Part shown: positions 27,605 to 36,797 of the stretch, one piece after another
Layout of the letters: each line of letters begins with the position of its first letter
Numbering within the stretch: the first letter of the stretch is position 1
Assembly: GCA_964396265.1 (NCBI GenBank)
Contig: CAYNEM010000015.1
Span: forward strand, 1-64,000
Origin: EA-27 sp964396265
Lineage (GTDB): Archaea > Thermoplasmatota > Thermoplasmata > RBG-16-68-12 > EA-27
DNA: 64,000 nt
Reading direction: 5' to 3'
Program-made: the position numbers and the translations under genes
Notes under the pieces: generated by a model
The model's input: the letters and a program-made list of their open reading frames with translations, nothing else
The model's database searches: none
What the model was told of the DNA's origin: nothing

Positions 27605-28894
27605 ATGGAGAAGTTCGACGCGATCGTCGTCGGCGCGGGCCCCGCGGGGAGCGCCGCCGCGTACGGACTCGCGAAGGCCGGCGTCAAGACCCTCCTCATC
27701 GAACGCGGCAAGGCGCCGGGCCACAAAACGATGTTTGGCGGCCGCATCTACGCGCACCCGTTGCACAAGCTCCTGCCGGACTTCGAGAAGGACTGCCCGA
27801 TCGAGCGGTTCGTCACGCGGGAGAACATGTCCTTCCTCGCGGAGGAGACCGCGCTCAACCTCCAGTTCGATTCCCCGAAGCTCGCGTCCGGCGCGTCGGC
27901 TTCCTTCACCGCCAACCGCGCGAAGTTCGACGCGTGGCTCGCGAAGAAGGCGGAGGATGCGGGGGCCATGCTCATCACGGGGATCCGTGTGGACGGCCTC
28001 CACCGCGAAGGGGGCAAGGTCGCCGGCGTGGTCGCGAACCACGACACGGTCAAGGCGGACGTCGTCGTCGCGGCGGACGGTGCGATGTCCCAAATCGCGC
28101 GGGGTGCGGGCCTCCTAGGCGAGCCGGAACCCAAGGAGTTCTCCGTCGGTGTCAAGGAGACGATTGAGCTCCCGCAGAAGACCCTCGAGGAACGGTTCAA
28201 CCTCGACGAGCGGGAGGGCGCCGCGTACGTCTTCGCGGGCTACGCGAGCAACTGGCTCCGCGGTGGCGGCTTCCTATATACGAACAAGACTACGCTTTCC
28301 CTCGGCCTCGTCGTATCCTCCGAGGACCTCTCCGTGACGAAGACGGAGATCGGCGCGATCCAGGACCGGTTCCGCAAGCACCCCACGATCGCGCGCCTCA
28401 CGAAGGGCGGCAAGGTCCTCGAGTGGTCCGCGCACCTTGTGCCCGAGCTCGGGACCCGCATGGTGCCGAAGCCGTACTCGGACGGATTAATCGTCGCGGG
28501 GGATGCGGCCGGATTCCTCCTGAACACGGGATACACATTCCGCGGGGTCGACCTTGCGATCGCGAGCGGGATGGCGGCATCGGAAGCGATCCTGAGCGCG
28601 CGGAAGTCTGGCGGCTATGGCGCGTCCTCGCTGGCGGTGTACGAGACACTACTGCGCAAGCACCAGGTGACGACAGACCTCGAGACCTTCGCGCGGGCGC
28701 CGTTCTACCTGAAGAACCCGAGGCTGTTCAACCTCTATCCGCGGCTCCTCAACGAAATCGCGGCGCGGGTGTACTCGATCGACGGCAAGGGACAGCGCCG
28801 GCTCATGGACATCGCACTTGAGGAGGCGAAGGCCGGGAAGATCTCCGCGGTGAAGATGCTCCTCGACCTGCTCGGCGGCGCGCGGGCGATGTGA
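27605..28894 (+). CDS. fixC: Electron transfer flavoprotein-quinone oxidoreductase FixC
   Basis: 429 residues, an FAD-dependent oxidoreductase of the FixC/ETF-QO family. The dinucleotide-binding motif is FDAIVVGAGPAGSAAAYGLA at the N-terminus, followed by the LLIERG segment, and the FAD second motif DGLIVAGDAAGFLLNTGYTFRG is near residues 297-318. It accepts electrons from EtfAB and, with FixX, delivers them to quinone. Length and order of motifs match the family, and there are no internal gaps. Confidence 0.9.
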   Translation: MEKFDAIVVGAGPAGSAAAYGLAKAGVKTLLIERGKAPGHKTMFGGRIYAHPLHKLLPDFEKDCPIERFVTRENMSFLAEETALNLQFDSPKLASGASASFTANRAKFDAWLAKKAEDAGAMLITGIRVDGLHREGGKVAGVVANHDTVKADVVVAADGAMSQIARGAGLLGEPEPKEFSVGVKETIELPQKTLEERFNLDEREGAAYVFAGYASNWLRGGGFLYTNKTTLSLGLVVSSEDLSVTKTEIGAIQDRFRKHPTIARLTKGGKVLEWSAHLVPELGTRMVPKPYSDGLIVAGDAAGFLLNTGYTFRGVDLAIASGMAASEAILSARKSGGYGASSLAVYETLLRKHQVTTDLETFARAPFYLKNPRLFNLYPRLLNEIAARVYSIDGKGQRRLMDIALEEAKAGKISAVKMLLDLLGGARAM

Positions 28895-29017
28895 TTCCAT
28901 GGAGCGTGCTCGGCGCCGCCAGCTCGCGGTCATGAGTAACACCGGCTAGGGCAGGGAGACCGTGGTCGCATTGGGCCGTGCGGCCGCTGCGTGACCACGA
29001 TCGCGATGGGGGACGAC

Positions 29018-29476
29018 TCAACTCGGCGGGGCCATTACCTTGAGCCCATAGTCCTTCGCGATCGCTGCGAGCCATTCCAGGTCGGGCGGGCCTGCCGGCT
29101 TTGGCGGGAGCGTCCGCGTCTTCGCGGGGTCGCCGACCTTCCTGAAGAACGCGGCAATGTTCCCCCCGCTGTAGACGAGGAGAAGTTTCGCTGGCTGGTC
29201 CGTAGCGTTCTCGAACCACTCCGTAGTGCCCTTGGGGAAGAAGAGGACCGATCCGGCACCAGCATCCTCGGCACGGTCCGCGAAATGAAAGCGGAGCCTG
29301 CCCTCCAGGACATAAGCCACCTCATCGCAGTCATGGATGTGGGGCGGAGCGCCCAGCATAGGCCCTGGCGGTACGGTGACTTGCACCACGGTCGGCCCAC
29401 CCGTCGCCCCCCCGTCGACTTTGATCTCGTACAGCTCGCCCAGAAACCATAGTGCGGTTCCTTCTGCTTTCTTCAC
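29018..29476 (-). CDS. Cupin-domain protein
   Basis: 152 residues with a single cupin barrel. The first motif is GAPPHIHDCDEVAYVLEG, giving metal-ligand His/His/Glu, and the second is FFPKGTTEWFENATD. The hydrophobic core TVVQVTVPPGPML precedes them. There is no signal peptide. The gene lies between fixC and etfB on the other strand, which does not reveal its substrate; a dioxygenase, isomerase or sensor role is possible. Confidence 0.75.
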   Translation of the reverse strand: MKKAEGTALWFLGELYEIKVDGGATGGPTVVQVTVPPGPMLGAPPHIHDCDEVAYVLEGRLRFHFADRAEDAGAGSVLFFPKGTTEWFENATDQPAKLLLVYSGGNIAAFFRKVGDPAKTRTLPPKPAGPPDLEWLAAIAKDYGLKVMAPPS

Positions 29477-29530
29477 GTGTACACTGCCCTTGGATGACGT
29501 GGTGATTCCCCCGGCGGGGAAAATGCGACG

Positions 29531-29539
29531 TTATATATT
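29531..29539. promoter_or_regulatory. Palindromic TATA box between cupin and etfB
   Basis: The word ttatatatt is nearly symmetrical and lies 55 bases before the cupin start and about 105 before etfB. A second AT-rich word, actacata, near 29608-29615 is better placed for etfB. Confidence 0.35.
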
Positions 29540-29643
29540 TCTTTGCGCACTCGCAGGACACCTGACGTTCGGCGGTGCGTCTTCCTAGACCTGCGATACG
29601 CATCCCGAAAACTACATAGCGTGTTGCCTTTTCGCTCGCTCGG

Positions 29644-30453
29644 ATGGCGGCCGCGGGACCCCGCTCTGTCGTATGCATCAAGCAGGTCCCGAAGGCCCAG
29701 GAGTTGCAGGTCGACCCCGTCACGAAGACGCTGAAGCGCGTCGGCGTCCCGAGCGAGATCAACCCGCCGGACCGTAACGCGCTCGAGATGGCCCTACAGA
29801 TCAAGGACAAACATGGCGGCGAAGTTTTCGTCGTGACGATGGGTCCGCCCGTGTTCACGCAGGCGCTCGAGGAGGCGCTCGCGATGGGGTGCGACCGCGC
29901 GTGGCTCCTCACGGATCGCATCCTCGGCGGGTCGGACACTGTCCCGACGGCGCTGTCCCTGTCGGAGACGATTCACAAGATTGGCGGCTACGATATCCTG
30001 TTCTGCGGCGAGGAGACGACGGACGCGAGCACGGGCCACGTGGGGCCGGGCATCGCCGGCCACCTCGACTGCGCGCAGATCTCGTACTGCTCGGATCTGG
30101 AGTACAAGGGCAAGACCGTCGTGGGGAAGAGGACGGTCGAGGACGGGTTCGAGTGGTGGGAGTGCCCGACGCCGTGCATGGTCACCGTGAACTTCCTCTC
30201 GAACCGCCCGAGGGCCCAGTCGCTGACGGGCAAGATCCGCGTGAAGCGGGGCGGGCTAATCACGACGTGGTCGTGCGCGGACGTGGGCATCGACCCGAAC
30301 AAGGTCGGCATCAGGAACTCCCCGACGATCGTCGCGAAGGTCGACACGGTCGAGCTTCCCGACCGGAAGGCAAAGATCTTCCGCGGTGAGACGAAGCAGG
30401 CCGTCGCGAAGCTGCTCGATGCATTGGCGGCGGACGGGGTGATTCCCCGGTGA
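29644..30453 (+). CDS. etfB: Electron transfer flavoprotein subunit beta (FixA-like)
   Basis: 269 residues of the EtfB/FixA family, starting SVVCIKQVPKAQELQVDPVT with NPPDRNALEMALQIKDKHGG and the GCDRAWLLTD strand. It binds AMP or FAD and pairs with EtfA. The next gene overlaps by 4 bases (GTGA), so both subunits are cotranslated. With fixC and fixX close by, this completes a FixABCX-type set. Confidence 0.9.
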   Translation: MAAAGPRSVVCIKQVPKAQELQVDPVTKTLKRVGVPSEINPPDRNALEMALQIKDKHGGEVFVVTMGPPVFTQALEEALAMGCDRAWLLTDRILGGSDTVPTALSLSETIHKIGGYDILFCGEETTDASTGHVGPGIAGHLDCAQISYCSDLEYKGKTVVGKRTVEDGFEWWECPTPCMVTVNFLSNRPRAQSLTGKIRVKRGGLITTWSCADVGIDPNKVGIRNSPTIVAKVDTVELPDRKAKIFRGETKQAVAKLLDALAADGVIPR

Positions 30454-31493
30454 CGATCCCGACGGATAAGTCGCAGCACCGAGGCGTCTGGGTCTTCCTC
30501 GAGGCGCGCCGGGGTCGGTTGCGGGACGTGAGCCGCCAACTTCTGGGCGTGGCGCGCACCCTCGCCAGGGCGCGGGACTCGGACGTCAGCGGCGTCCTGC
30601 CAAGTTGGAACGCGGAGCCGCTGGCGCGGGAGGCGATCGAATTCGGCGCGGATCGGGTGTACCTCGTGGAGGACCCGCGGCTCGAGACGTACACGTCACG
30701 ACCCTTCACGAAGGTCATGGCGACCCTCATCGGGACGCACAAGCCGGAGATCGTCCTGTTCGGCGCGACGAAGAACGGCCGGGACCTCGGCGGACGGCTC
30801 CATGCGGTAATCGAGACGGGATTGGCGGCGGACTGCGTGAAGCTCGAGATCGACGAGGACGGGAACCTCGACATGATCCGCCCCTCCTTCGGCGGGAAGT
30901 CCCTCGCGCACATCCTGTGCAAACAGCACCGCCCCCAGATGGCCTCCGCGCGCCCGAACGTGTTCCCGATTCCGCAGCGGCGGCCTGGTCGGGCCGGGGA
31001 GGTCGTTCACGTGTCCGTCCCGATTACGGACGCCGACCTCGACGCGAAGGTCGTGAAGTTCGAGGAGCACCGGGGGCACAAGGGCAGCCCCATCGAGGAT
31101 GCTCGGATCGTCGTGGCCGGCGGGTTCGGGCTTCGCGACCCGAAGAACTTCCGCTTGCTCGAGGAGCTCGCGAAGGAGCTCGGGGGCGCCGTGGCGGCGT
31201 CTCGCAAGGCGGTGGACGCGGGTTGGGTGCCGAAGGACTATCAGGTCGGCCAGACCGGGAGGACGGTCCGCCCGGAACTGTACATCGCAATCGGGATCTC
31301 CGGCGCTGTGCAACATCTGGCGGGGATGCAGGAAAGCGAGAAGATCCTCGCGATTAATCAGGACAACAAGGCGCCGATGTTCGAGGTCTGCGACTACGGG
31401 ATCGTGGGCGACCTGTTCCAGATCGTCCCCGAACTCGTTCGGCAGATCCGCGCCCGAAAGGCGGAAGCCGTGACGGTCCCGGCCACGTCCTGA
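30450..31493 (+). CDS. etfA: Electron transfer flavoprotein subunit alpha (FixB-like)
   Basis: 347 residues. The C-terminal FAD-binding domain is well conserved: VVAGGFGLRDPKNFRLLEEL, AASRKAVDAGWVPKDYQVGQ, TGRTVRPELYIAIGISGAVQ and MQESEKILAINQDNKAPMF. These are the EtfA signature segments in order. It starts at GTG 30450 overlapping etfB. The heterodimer takes electrons from acyl-CoA or similar dehydrogenases and passes them to FixC. Confidence 0.92.
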   Translation: MTIPTDKSQHRGVWVFLEARRGRLRDVSRQLLGVARTLARARDSDVSGVLPSWNAEPLAREAIEFGADRVYLVEDPRLETYTSRPFTKVMATLIGTHKPEIVLFGATKNGRDLGGRLHAVIETGLAADCVKLEIDEDGNLDMIRPSFGGKSLAHILCKQHRPQMASARPNVFPIPQRRPGRAGEVVHVSVPITDADLDAKVVKFEEHRGHKGSPIEDARIVVAGGFGLRDPKNFRLLEELAKELGGAVAASRKAVDAGWVPKDYQVGQTGRTVRPELYIAIGISGAVQHLAGMQESEKILAINQDNKAPMFEVCDYGIVGDLFQIVPELVRQIRARKAEAVTVPATS

Positions 31494-31562
31494 TCGACCT
31501 TCCTGGGCACGCCCGCGCTAGTTCTAAGGCCACGATGGCGATGTGGGGGGCGGGATGCGACG

Positions 31563-32081
31563 ATGATGTCGGGACGCCAAAGCCCGGACCCCTCGATGGT
31601 CCACGTGTGGGCCCTCTACGCCCTCGGGATGCAAGGCGTCCTATGGATCTGGGGCGCCGTCCTCGTCGCGCTCCTGATCGTATCCTGGAACGCGATCGTC
31701 GCGGTCAGCCTGCTCCTCGTTTCCCTCGTGATCGGAGCCTCGACGTCGTACGCGTGGGCGTTCCTCTACCACCGCTTCTACCTCTGGGAATTCACCGACG
31801 AGCAAATGCACGTGTGGAGGGGCATCCTCTTCCGTCGTCGCCTCACAGTCCCGTACATGCGCGTCCAGAACGCCACGGTCGTCCGCGGCCCCTTCCTCAT
31901 GTTGTTCGGCCTGTCGAACGTCGCAATCGAGACCGCCGCTGCGGGTGCGCATCCCTACCCGGTGTCGACCGGATTCTCCCCCGGGTCGGGGGCGTATCTC
32001 CCGGGCGTTCGGGATGGGGAGCAGGTGGCCGACGCGATCATCGAGGCGGCGAAGCGCTCACGGGTCCGGGAGGGACTGTAG
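31563..32081 (+). CDS. Membrane protein with bacterial PH-like domain
   Basis: 172 residues. Two membrane helices are at about 20-36 and 40-58 (LWIWGAVLVALLIVSW and VSLLLVSLVIGASTSYAW), followed by a short PH-like beta domain, FTDEQMHVWRGILFRRRLTV and PYMRVQNATVVRGPFLMLFG. This is the YdbS/bPH2 layout of small membrane proteins of unknown function. The 3' end overlaps the convergent lipB by 44 bases. Confidence 0.7.
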   Translation: MMSGRQSPDPSMVHVWALYALGMQGVLWIWGAVLVALLIVSWNAIVAVSLLLVSLVIGASTSYAWAFLYHRFYLWEFTDEQMHVWRGILFRRRLTVPYMRVQNATVVRGPFLMLFGLSNVAIETAAAGAHPYPVSTGFSPGSGAYLPGVRDGEQVADAIIEAAKRSRVREGL

Positions 32082-32724
32082 CCGCGAGGGCGTCGGGGGT
32101 CGCCCACCGGACGGACCGCGAGAAGACGTCGCGGAACCCTCGGACGACCGCGTCCCGGAAGTCGTCCATCGAAACCTCGCGGCCGAGCTCGCGCTGCATC
32201 GACGTCATGATCGAAGCGTCGAAGCCGCAGGGCCGGATCTTCGCGAAGAACGCGAGGTCCGTGTTCACGTTGTGCGCGAACCCGTGGTATGTCACGTTCC
32301 GGTGGATCGCGACGCCGATGGACCCGAGCTTGCGACCCTCGACCCAGACGCCGCTCTGGCGGCGGTCCCGGTCCGCGGGCACGGCGAACTCGCGCGACGC
32401 CCGGATGAGGACCTCCTCGAGATCGTGCACGTACCGCCGCACGTCGAGGCGGTCCGCGAGCTTCAGGATCGGATAGCCGACGAGCTGTCCGGGTCCGTGG
32501 TACGTGGCCTCGCCGCCCCGCTCAACCTCGACGACGGGTAGGGAGGGGTCGAGCACGTCGTCCATCGTCCCCCGCCGGCCGAGGGTCACCACGTGCGGGT
32601 GCTCGAGGAGGAGGAGGACGTCTGGAAGATCCTCGGCGGCGCGTCGCTCGACGAGCCGCTTCTGGAGATCCCAAGCGCGGCGGTATTCGACCACGCCCAG
32701 GTCGACGGCGAGGGTCTCGTTCAT
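32038..32724 (-). CDS. lipB: Octanoyltransferase
   Basis: 228 residues. LipB transfers octanoyl groups from acyl carrier protein to lipoyl domains, where LipA then inserts sulfur. Family marks are RGGEATYHGPGQLVGYPI near residue 69, the catalytic lysine segment GRKLGSIGVAIHRNVTYHG near 130, and the catalytic cysteine in RPCGFDASIM near 164. ATG 32724 overlaps the lpd stop by 4 bases. The C-terminal 20 residues are Pro/Ala-rich and may be disordered. Confidence 0.93.
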   Translation of the reverse strand: MNETLAVDLGVVEYRRAWDLQKRLVERRAAEDLPDVLLLLEHPHVVTLGRRGTMDDVLDPSLPVVEVERGGEATYHGPGQLVGYPILKLADRLDVRRYVHDLEEVLIRASREFAVPADRDRRQSGVWVEGRKLGSIGVAIHRNVTYHGFAHNVNTDLAFFAKIRPCGFDASIMTSMQRELGREVSMDDFRDAVVRGFRDVFSRSVRWATPDALAATVPPGPVSASPPR

Positions 32725-34142
32725 TTGCGGTTCACGACGTGGATGGCCCTCCCGAGCGCGGCCTCGGCGGCCTCCATGATCGCCTCGGACAGCGTCGGGT
32801 GCGGGTGGATCGTGAGCGCGACGTCGTGCGCGGTCGCCCCCATCTCGATCGCGAGCGCCATCTCGCTGATCAGGTCGCTCGCGTCCGGGCCGACGATCTG
32901 TACCCCGAGGATCTGCTCGGACCTCGCGTCCATGACGACCTTGACGAACCCCTCGCTCTCGCCCGCCGCCAAGGCGCGGCCCAACGCCGCGAACGGGACC
33001 TTGCCCACGCGGACGTCGTGACCGTGCGCGACCCCCTGCGCCTCGTCCATGCCCACCGTGGCGACCTCCGGGTCCGTGAAGATCGCGAGGGGCAAGGCCT
33101 TCCAGTCTGCGGCGGCGGACTGCCCCGCGGCAACCTCCGCCGCCACGAGTCCCTCCTTGGACGCCTTGTGCGCGAGGAAAGGCTTCCCCGTGACGTCGCC
33201 GATCGCGAAGATGTGCTGCACGTTCGTCCGCATCTGACGGTCCACGAGGAGGAAGCCCTGCTCCGTGTGGACGCCGACAGCTTCGAGGTTGAGGCCCGCC
33301 GTGTTCGGCTTCCTCCCGATTGTCACGAGGACCTTGTCAGCGTCGATCGCGAGCGTCTTCCCGGGGGTCTCCGCGGAGACGACGATCCGGTCGCCCTTCG
33401 AGGTCCAATCGACGGCCTTCGAGCGCACATGGGCCTCGATGCCGAGGCGCTTCAGGTTGCGCGCGACGATGCGTACGACGTCAGGGTCCGTGCCGGGGAG
33501 GAGCTGCTCGAGCATCTCGATCACGGTCACGCGGGAGCCCAGCTTCGCGAAGTACGTGCCGATCTCGAGGCCGCTGACGCCGCCGCCGATGACGACGAGG
33601 TCGCGCGGCGCCGCCGCGAGTTCGAGCGCCTCCTTGGTGCTGAGGATCCTCTCGCGGTCGAAGCGGAACGCCGGGAGGTCCATCGGGACCGAGCCGGTCG
33701 CCACTATGACCTTCGTCGCCTCGATCTCCTCCTCTGAGACGGAGCCATCGGCAGCGCGGGCCCCCTCCACGCGCACGCGGTGGGGGTCGAGGAACGACGC
33801 CGTGCCGTACAGGATGTCCACGCCGTTCGCCTTGCAAAGCTGCTCGATCCCCCGGTTGAGCCGGTCGATCACGGACACTCGATACTGCTGGAGTTTCTTC
33901 ATATTCACGTGGAGCCCGGTGACCTCCACGCCCATCTCGCCCGCATGGCGGAGCCGGTGCACGAGGTTCGCGGTGAAGATGAGGGTCTTCGAGGGGATGC
34001 ACCCGTAGTTGAGACACTCGCCGCCAAGTCGGCCGTCCTTGTCCACGAGGAGTGTCTTCAGCCCGAGCTGCGACGCCCGGATCGCGGCGACGTAGCCCCC
34101 GGGCCCGGCACCGATGACGAGGAGGTCGACCTGGCGGGCCAT
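32721..34142 (-). CDS. lpdA: Dihydrolipoyl dehydrogenase (E3)
   Basis: 473 residues of the FAD/NAD disulfide oxidoreductase family. The FAD motif LLVIGAGPGGYVAAIRASQL is at the N-terminus, the redox disulfide in GGECLNYGCIPSK at about 41-53, the NAD-binding VVIGGGVSGLEIGTYFAKLG near 182, and the C-terminal His-Glu dyad region LTIHPHPTLSEAI near 447. It reoxidises dihydrolipoyl groups on E2 and makes NADH. It is cotranscribed with lipB. Confidence 0.95.
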   Translation of the reverse strand: MARQVDLLVIGAGPGGYVAAIRASQLGLKTLLVDKDGRLGGECLNYGCIPSKTLIFTANLVHRLRHAGEMGVEVTGLHVNMKKLQQYRVSVIDRLNRGIEQLCKANGVDILYGTASFLDPHRVRVEGARAADGSVSEEEIEATKVIVATGSVPMDLPAFRFDRERILSTKEALELAAAPRDLVVIGGGVSGLEIGTYFAKLGSRVTVIEMLEQLLPGTDPDVVRIVARNLKRLGIEAHVRSKAVDWTSKGDRIVVSAETPGKTLAIDADKVLVTIGRKPNTAGLNLEAVGVHTEQGFLLVDRQMRTNVQHIFAIGDVTGKPFLAHKASKEGLVAAEVAAGQSAAADWKALPLAIFTDPEVATVGMDEAQGVAHGHDVRVGKVPFAALGRALAAGESEGFVKVVMDARSEQILGVQIVGPDASDLISEMALAIEMGATAHDVALTIHPHPTLSEAIMEAAEAALGRAIHVVNRK

Positions 34143-34195
34143 CGGGCGAGGATGAGGGCGATGGACTTAAACCATCGCGCTTCCCGGTTCCGTGG

Positions 34196-34450
34196 CTATT
34201 CCCCGTGGGGAATAGCGTCGCGCTTCGGTCTCTCCGGCCGGAGTGCACTCCACGCAGCGTATAGCCCACCGAACCCGACCGCGAGGATGAGGGATATGCT
34301 CACGGTATAGTTCGTGACGGGGCCCATGGCGTCCGGGAGCACGACGTTCGCAAACCAAAGGCTCAGAGTTGACGCCGCGTAGAACGCGAGGAACAGCCAT
34401 ACGAAACTGCGGAGCGCAGATGACAGAGAGCTGCGGTCTTCGGGATCCAT
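34196..34450 (-). CDS. Small two-helix membrane protein in the E2-lpd interval
   Basis: 84 residues from ATG 34450; a TTG three bases earlier is possible. Two hydrophobic helices, SFVWLFLAFYAASTLSLWF and YTVSISLILAVGFGGLYAAW, end in a basic tail. No family was recognised. It lies in line with the complex genes on the same strand, 49 bases after E2 stops and 53 before lpd starts, so it is probably cotranscribed. Confidence 0.6.
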   Translation of the reverse strand: MDPEDRSSLSSALRSFVWLFLAFYAASTLSLWFANVVLPDAMGPVTNYTVSISLILAVGFGGLYAAWSALRPERPKRDAIPHGE

Positions 34451-34499
34451 CAAGGACCTCGTCCATCATCGAGTGGAGAGGCCTTGAAGGTTCCGGCGC

Positions 34500-35768
34500 T
34501 CACGCCGCGACGAAAAGGAGTGCGGGGTGTTCGACATACTCCTTCATCGATTCAACGAATGCCGCCCCGACGTGCCCGTCGATCACGCGATGGTCGAACG
34601 AGCACGTGAGGTACATCATCTCCCGGATGACCACCTGGTCCCCGTGGACGACGGGACGCTTCTCGATTCGATGTATGCCGAGGATCGCGACCTCGGGCCA
34701 GTTGATGATCGGCGTCGCCATGATGCCGCCGAGCGCGCCGAGGCTCGTGATGGAGAACGTGCCGCCCTGGACGTCGCGCGGCGTGAGCTTGTTCGTCCGA
34801 GCGGCGTCCGCGAGCCGCTCGACCTCCTTCGCCAGCGCGTACAGGTCCTTCTGGTCCGCATCGTGGACGACGGGCACGATGAGGCCTGCGTCTGTCGCAG
34901 TCGCGATCCCGATGTTGTAGTATCTCTTCAGAACGATCTCGCCCTTCTCCTCGTCGAACGTCGCGTTCAGGGAGGGATGGTCCTTGAGCGCCGCCACGGT
35001 CGCGCGGATGATGAACGGGAGGTATGTGAGCTTCGCACCCTTCTTCTCTGCCTTCGCCTTCAGCTTCTCCCGCAGGTGGACGAGGGAGGTCATGTCCACC
35101 TCCTCCACGAACGTGAAGTGCGCGGCGGTGTTCTTCGACTTCTGCATCTTCTCCGCGATCCTGCGACGGATGCCGTGGACCGGGATGCGGTCCTCGAGGT
35201 CTGCGGAAACGGACGGCTTGGGCGGCGGCTCCGCGTGCCGAGGCGCCGGCTCGGGTGCCTTGCTCTCCGGCTCTGGCGCGGGTTTGACGACGGCCGCCGC
35301 CAACGATTGCACGACGCTACTACGGACGTCCTCCTCAGTGATCCGGCCCCGCGGCCCCGTGCCGCGGACCGCCGCCAAATCCATGCCGAGCTCGCGCGCG
35401 AGCCTCCGGACCGAGGGCGTCGCGAGCACCTCACCTGCGGCGGCCGTGGTCGCCGCGAGCGACGGTGCGGGGGGAGCCTTCGGGCTTTCAGGAATCGAGG
35501 CCGGTTCGGCGGGAGTCGCAACGGTCTCGCCCTCCTCGCCGACGACGATGATCGGATTCCCGACGAGGACCACATCGCCCTCCTTCGCGAGGAGCTTGAG
35601 GACCTTCCCGGTGAACGGGGATGGAAGCTGGACCGTGACCTTGTCCGTCATGACCTCGACGAACAGCTGTTCCTCCCTGATCGCGTCGCCCTCCTTGACG
35701 AGCCACTTCGTGATCTCGCCCTCGTGGACGCCCTCGCCGATGTCGGGCAACTTGAATTCCTTCGACAT
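34500..35768 (-). CDS. Dihydrolipoamide acyltransferase (E2) of a 2-oxoacid dehydrogenase complex
   Basis: 422 residues from ATG 35768, with gaggggg 7 bases upstream. The N-terminal lipoyl domain has the modified lysine in VMTDKVTVQLPSP (about residue 44). The E3/E1-binding domain is at 117-152 (TPSVRRLARELGMDLAAV then GRITEEDV), after a Pro/Ala linker, followed by a second Pro-rich linker. The catalytic domain from about 195 ends with the His active site in CSFDHRVIDGHVGAAF. Only one lipoyl domain is present. It is the lipoate carrier served by LipA and LipB. Confidence 0.93.
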   Translation of the reverse strand: MSKEFKLPDIGEGVHEGEITKWLVKEGDAIREEQLFVEVMTDKVTVQLPSPFTGKVLKLLAKEGDVVLVGNPIIVVGEEGETVATPAEPASIPESPKAPPAPSLAATTAAAGEVLATPSVRRLARELGMDLAAVRGTGPRGRITEEDVRSSVVQSLAAAVVKPAPEPESKAPEPAPRHAEPPPKPSVSADLEDRIPVHGIRRRIAEKMQKSKNTAAHFTFVEEVDMTSLVHLREKLKAKAEKKGAKLTYLPFIIRATVAALKDHPSLNATFDEEKGEIVLKRYYNIGIATATDAGLIVPVVHDADQKDLYALAKEVERLADAARTNKLTPRDVQGGTFSITSLGALGGIMATPIINWPEVAILGIHRIEKRPVVHGDQVVIREMMYLTCSFDHRVIDGHVGAAFVESMKEYVEHPALLFVAA

Positions 35769-35779
35769 GCAAGACCCCC

Positions 35780-36751
35780 TCAGAATGCCATGACCTTCTG
35801 GATCCCCGCGAGCACGCGGTCGGCGCTCGGCATGTACACGTCCTCGAGCGTGTAGGGGAATGGCGTGTCGAACCCCGCCACGCGCACGATCGGCCCCCGC
35901 AGGTGCTCGATCGCCCGCTCCGCGAGCAGTGCGCTGATCTCCGCACCGTAGCCGCCGGTCTTCGGGGCCTCGTACACGATGACTGCGCGGCCCGTCTTCT
36001 TCACGCTTCCGAGAACCCCTTCGATGTCGAGGGGTACGAGGGTGCGGAGGTCGATGACCTCGCACTCCCATCCCTTCTCCGCCGCCCGCTTCGCGGCATC
36101 GAGGCAGACGTGGGTCATGTAGCCCCAAGCGATCAGGGAGACGTCCTTGCCTTCACGGCGTACCGAGGCCTCCCCGAGCGGGACCGTGAAGTCCCCCTCC
36201 GGGACCTCCTCGCGGAACGCGCGATAGATCTTCTTCGGCTCGAGGAACAAAACGGGGTCCGGATCGCGGATCGAGCTGAGGAGCAGGCCCTTCGTGTCGA
36301 GGGGCGTGCTCGGCACGACGACCTTGAGGCCGGGCGTGTGGCAGAAGTACGCCTCGCTCGACTGGCTGTGGTAGTGGCCACCCTTGATGCCGCCGCCGTA
36401 CGGGGTCCGGATGACCATCGGGACGGAGTACTGACCGCCCGAGCGATAGCGCATCTTCGCAGCCTCGCTCACGATCTGGTCGAACGCGGGATAGATGAAG
36501 TCCAGGAACTGGATCTCGGGCACCGGTCGCAGGCCGTAGAGGGCCATGCCAATCGCCGTCCCGATGATGCCTGCTTCCGCGAGGGGCGTGTCGAACACGC
36601 GGTCCGGGAACTCGTCGATGAGGCCCTCCGTGCATCGGAAGACGCCGCCGTTCCGGCCGATGTCCTCGCCCAAGAGCACGACGCGGTCATCGCGGCGCAT
36701 CTCCTCACGGAGGGCGTTGTTTACCGCCTGCACGATGTTCATCGCGGGCAT
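35780..36751 (-). CDS. 2-oxoacid dehydrogenase E1 component, beta subunit
   Basis: 323 residues from ATG 36751, chosen because gaggtgg lies 6 bases upstream and the protein then begins MPAMNIVQAVNNALREEM, a normal E1-beta start; the frame is open further upstream. Key segments are LLGEDIGRNGGVFRCTEGL, GIIGTAIGMALYGLRPVPEI, RTPYGGGIKGGHYHSQSSEA and IDLRTLVPLDIEGVLGSVKK. It pairs with E1-alpha to form the thiamine diphosphate site. Confidence 0.92.
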   Translation of the reverse strand: MPAMNIVQAVNNALREEMRRDDRVVLLGEDIGRNGGVFRCTEGLIDEFPDRVFDTPLAEAGIIGTAIGMALYGLRPVPEIQFLDFIYPAFDQIVSEAAKMRYRSGGQYSVPMVIRTPYGGGIKGGHYHSQSSEAYFCHTPGLKVVVPSTPLDTKGLLLSSIRDPDPVLFLEPKKIYRAFREEVPEGDFTVPLGEASVRREGKDVSLIAWGYMTHVCLDAAKRAAEKGWECEVIDLRTLVPLDIEGVLGSVKKTGRAVIVYEAPKTGGYGAEISALLAERAIEHLRGPIVRVAGFDTPFPYTLEDVYMPSADRVLAGIQKVMAF

Positions 36752-36797
36752 GGGGTCCACCTCGCGATTCCACGAGTCCCCATAAGCGTTGCGAGCG

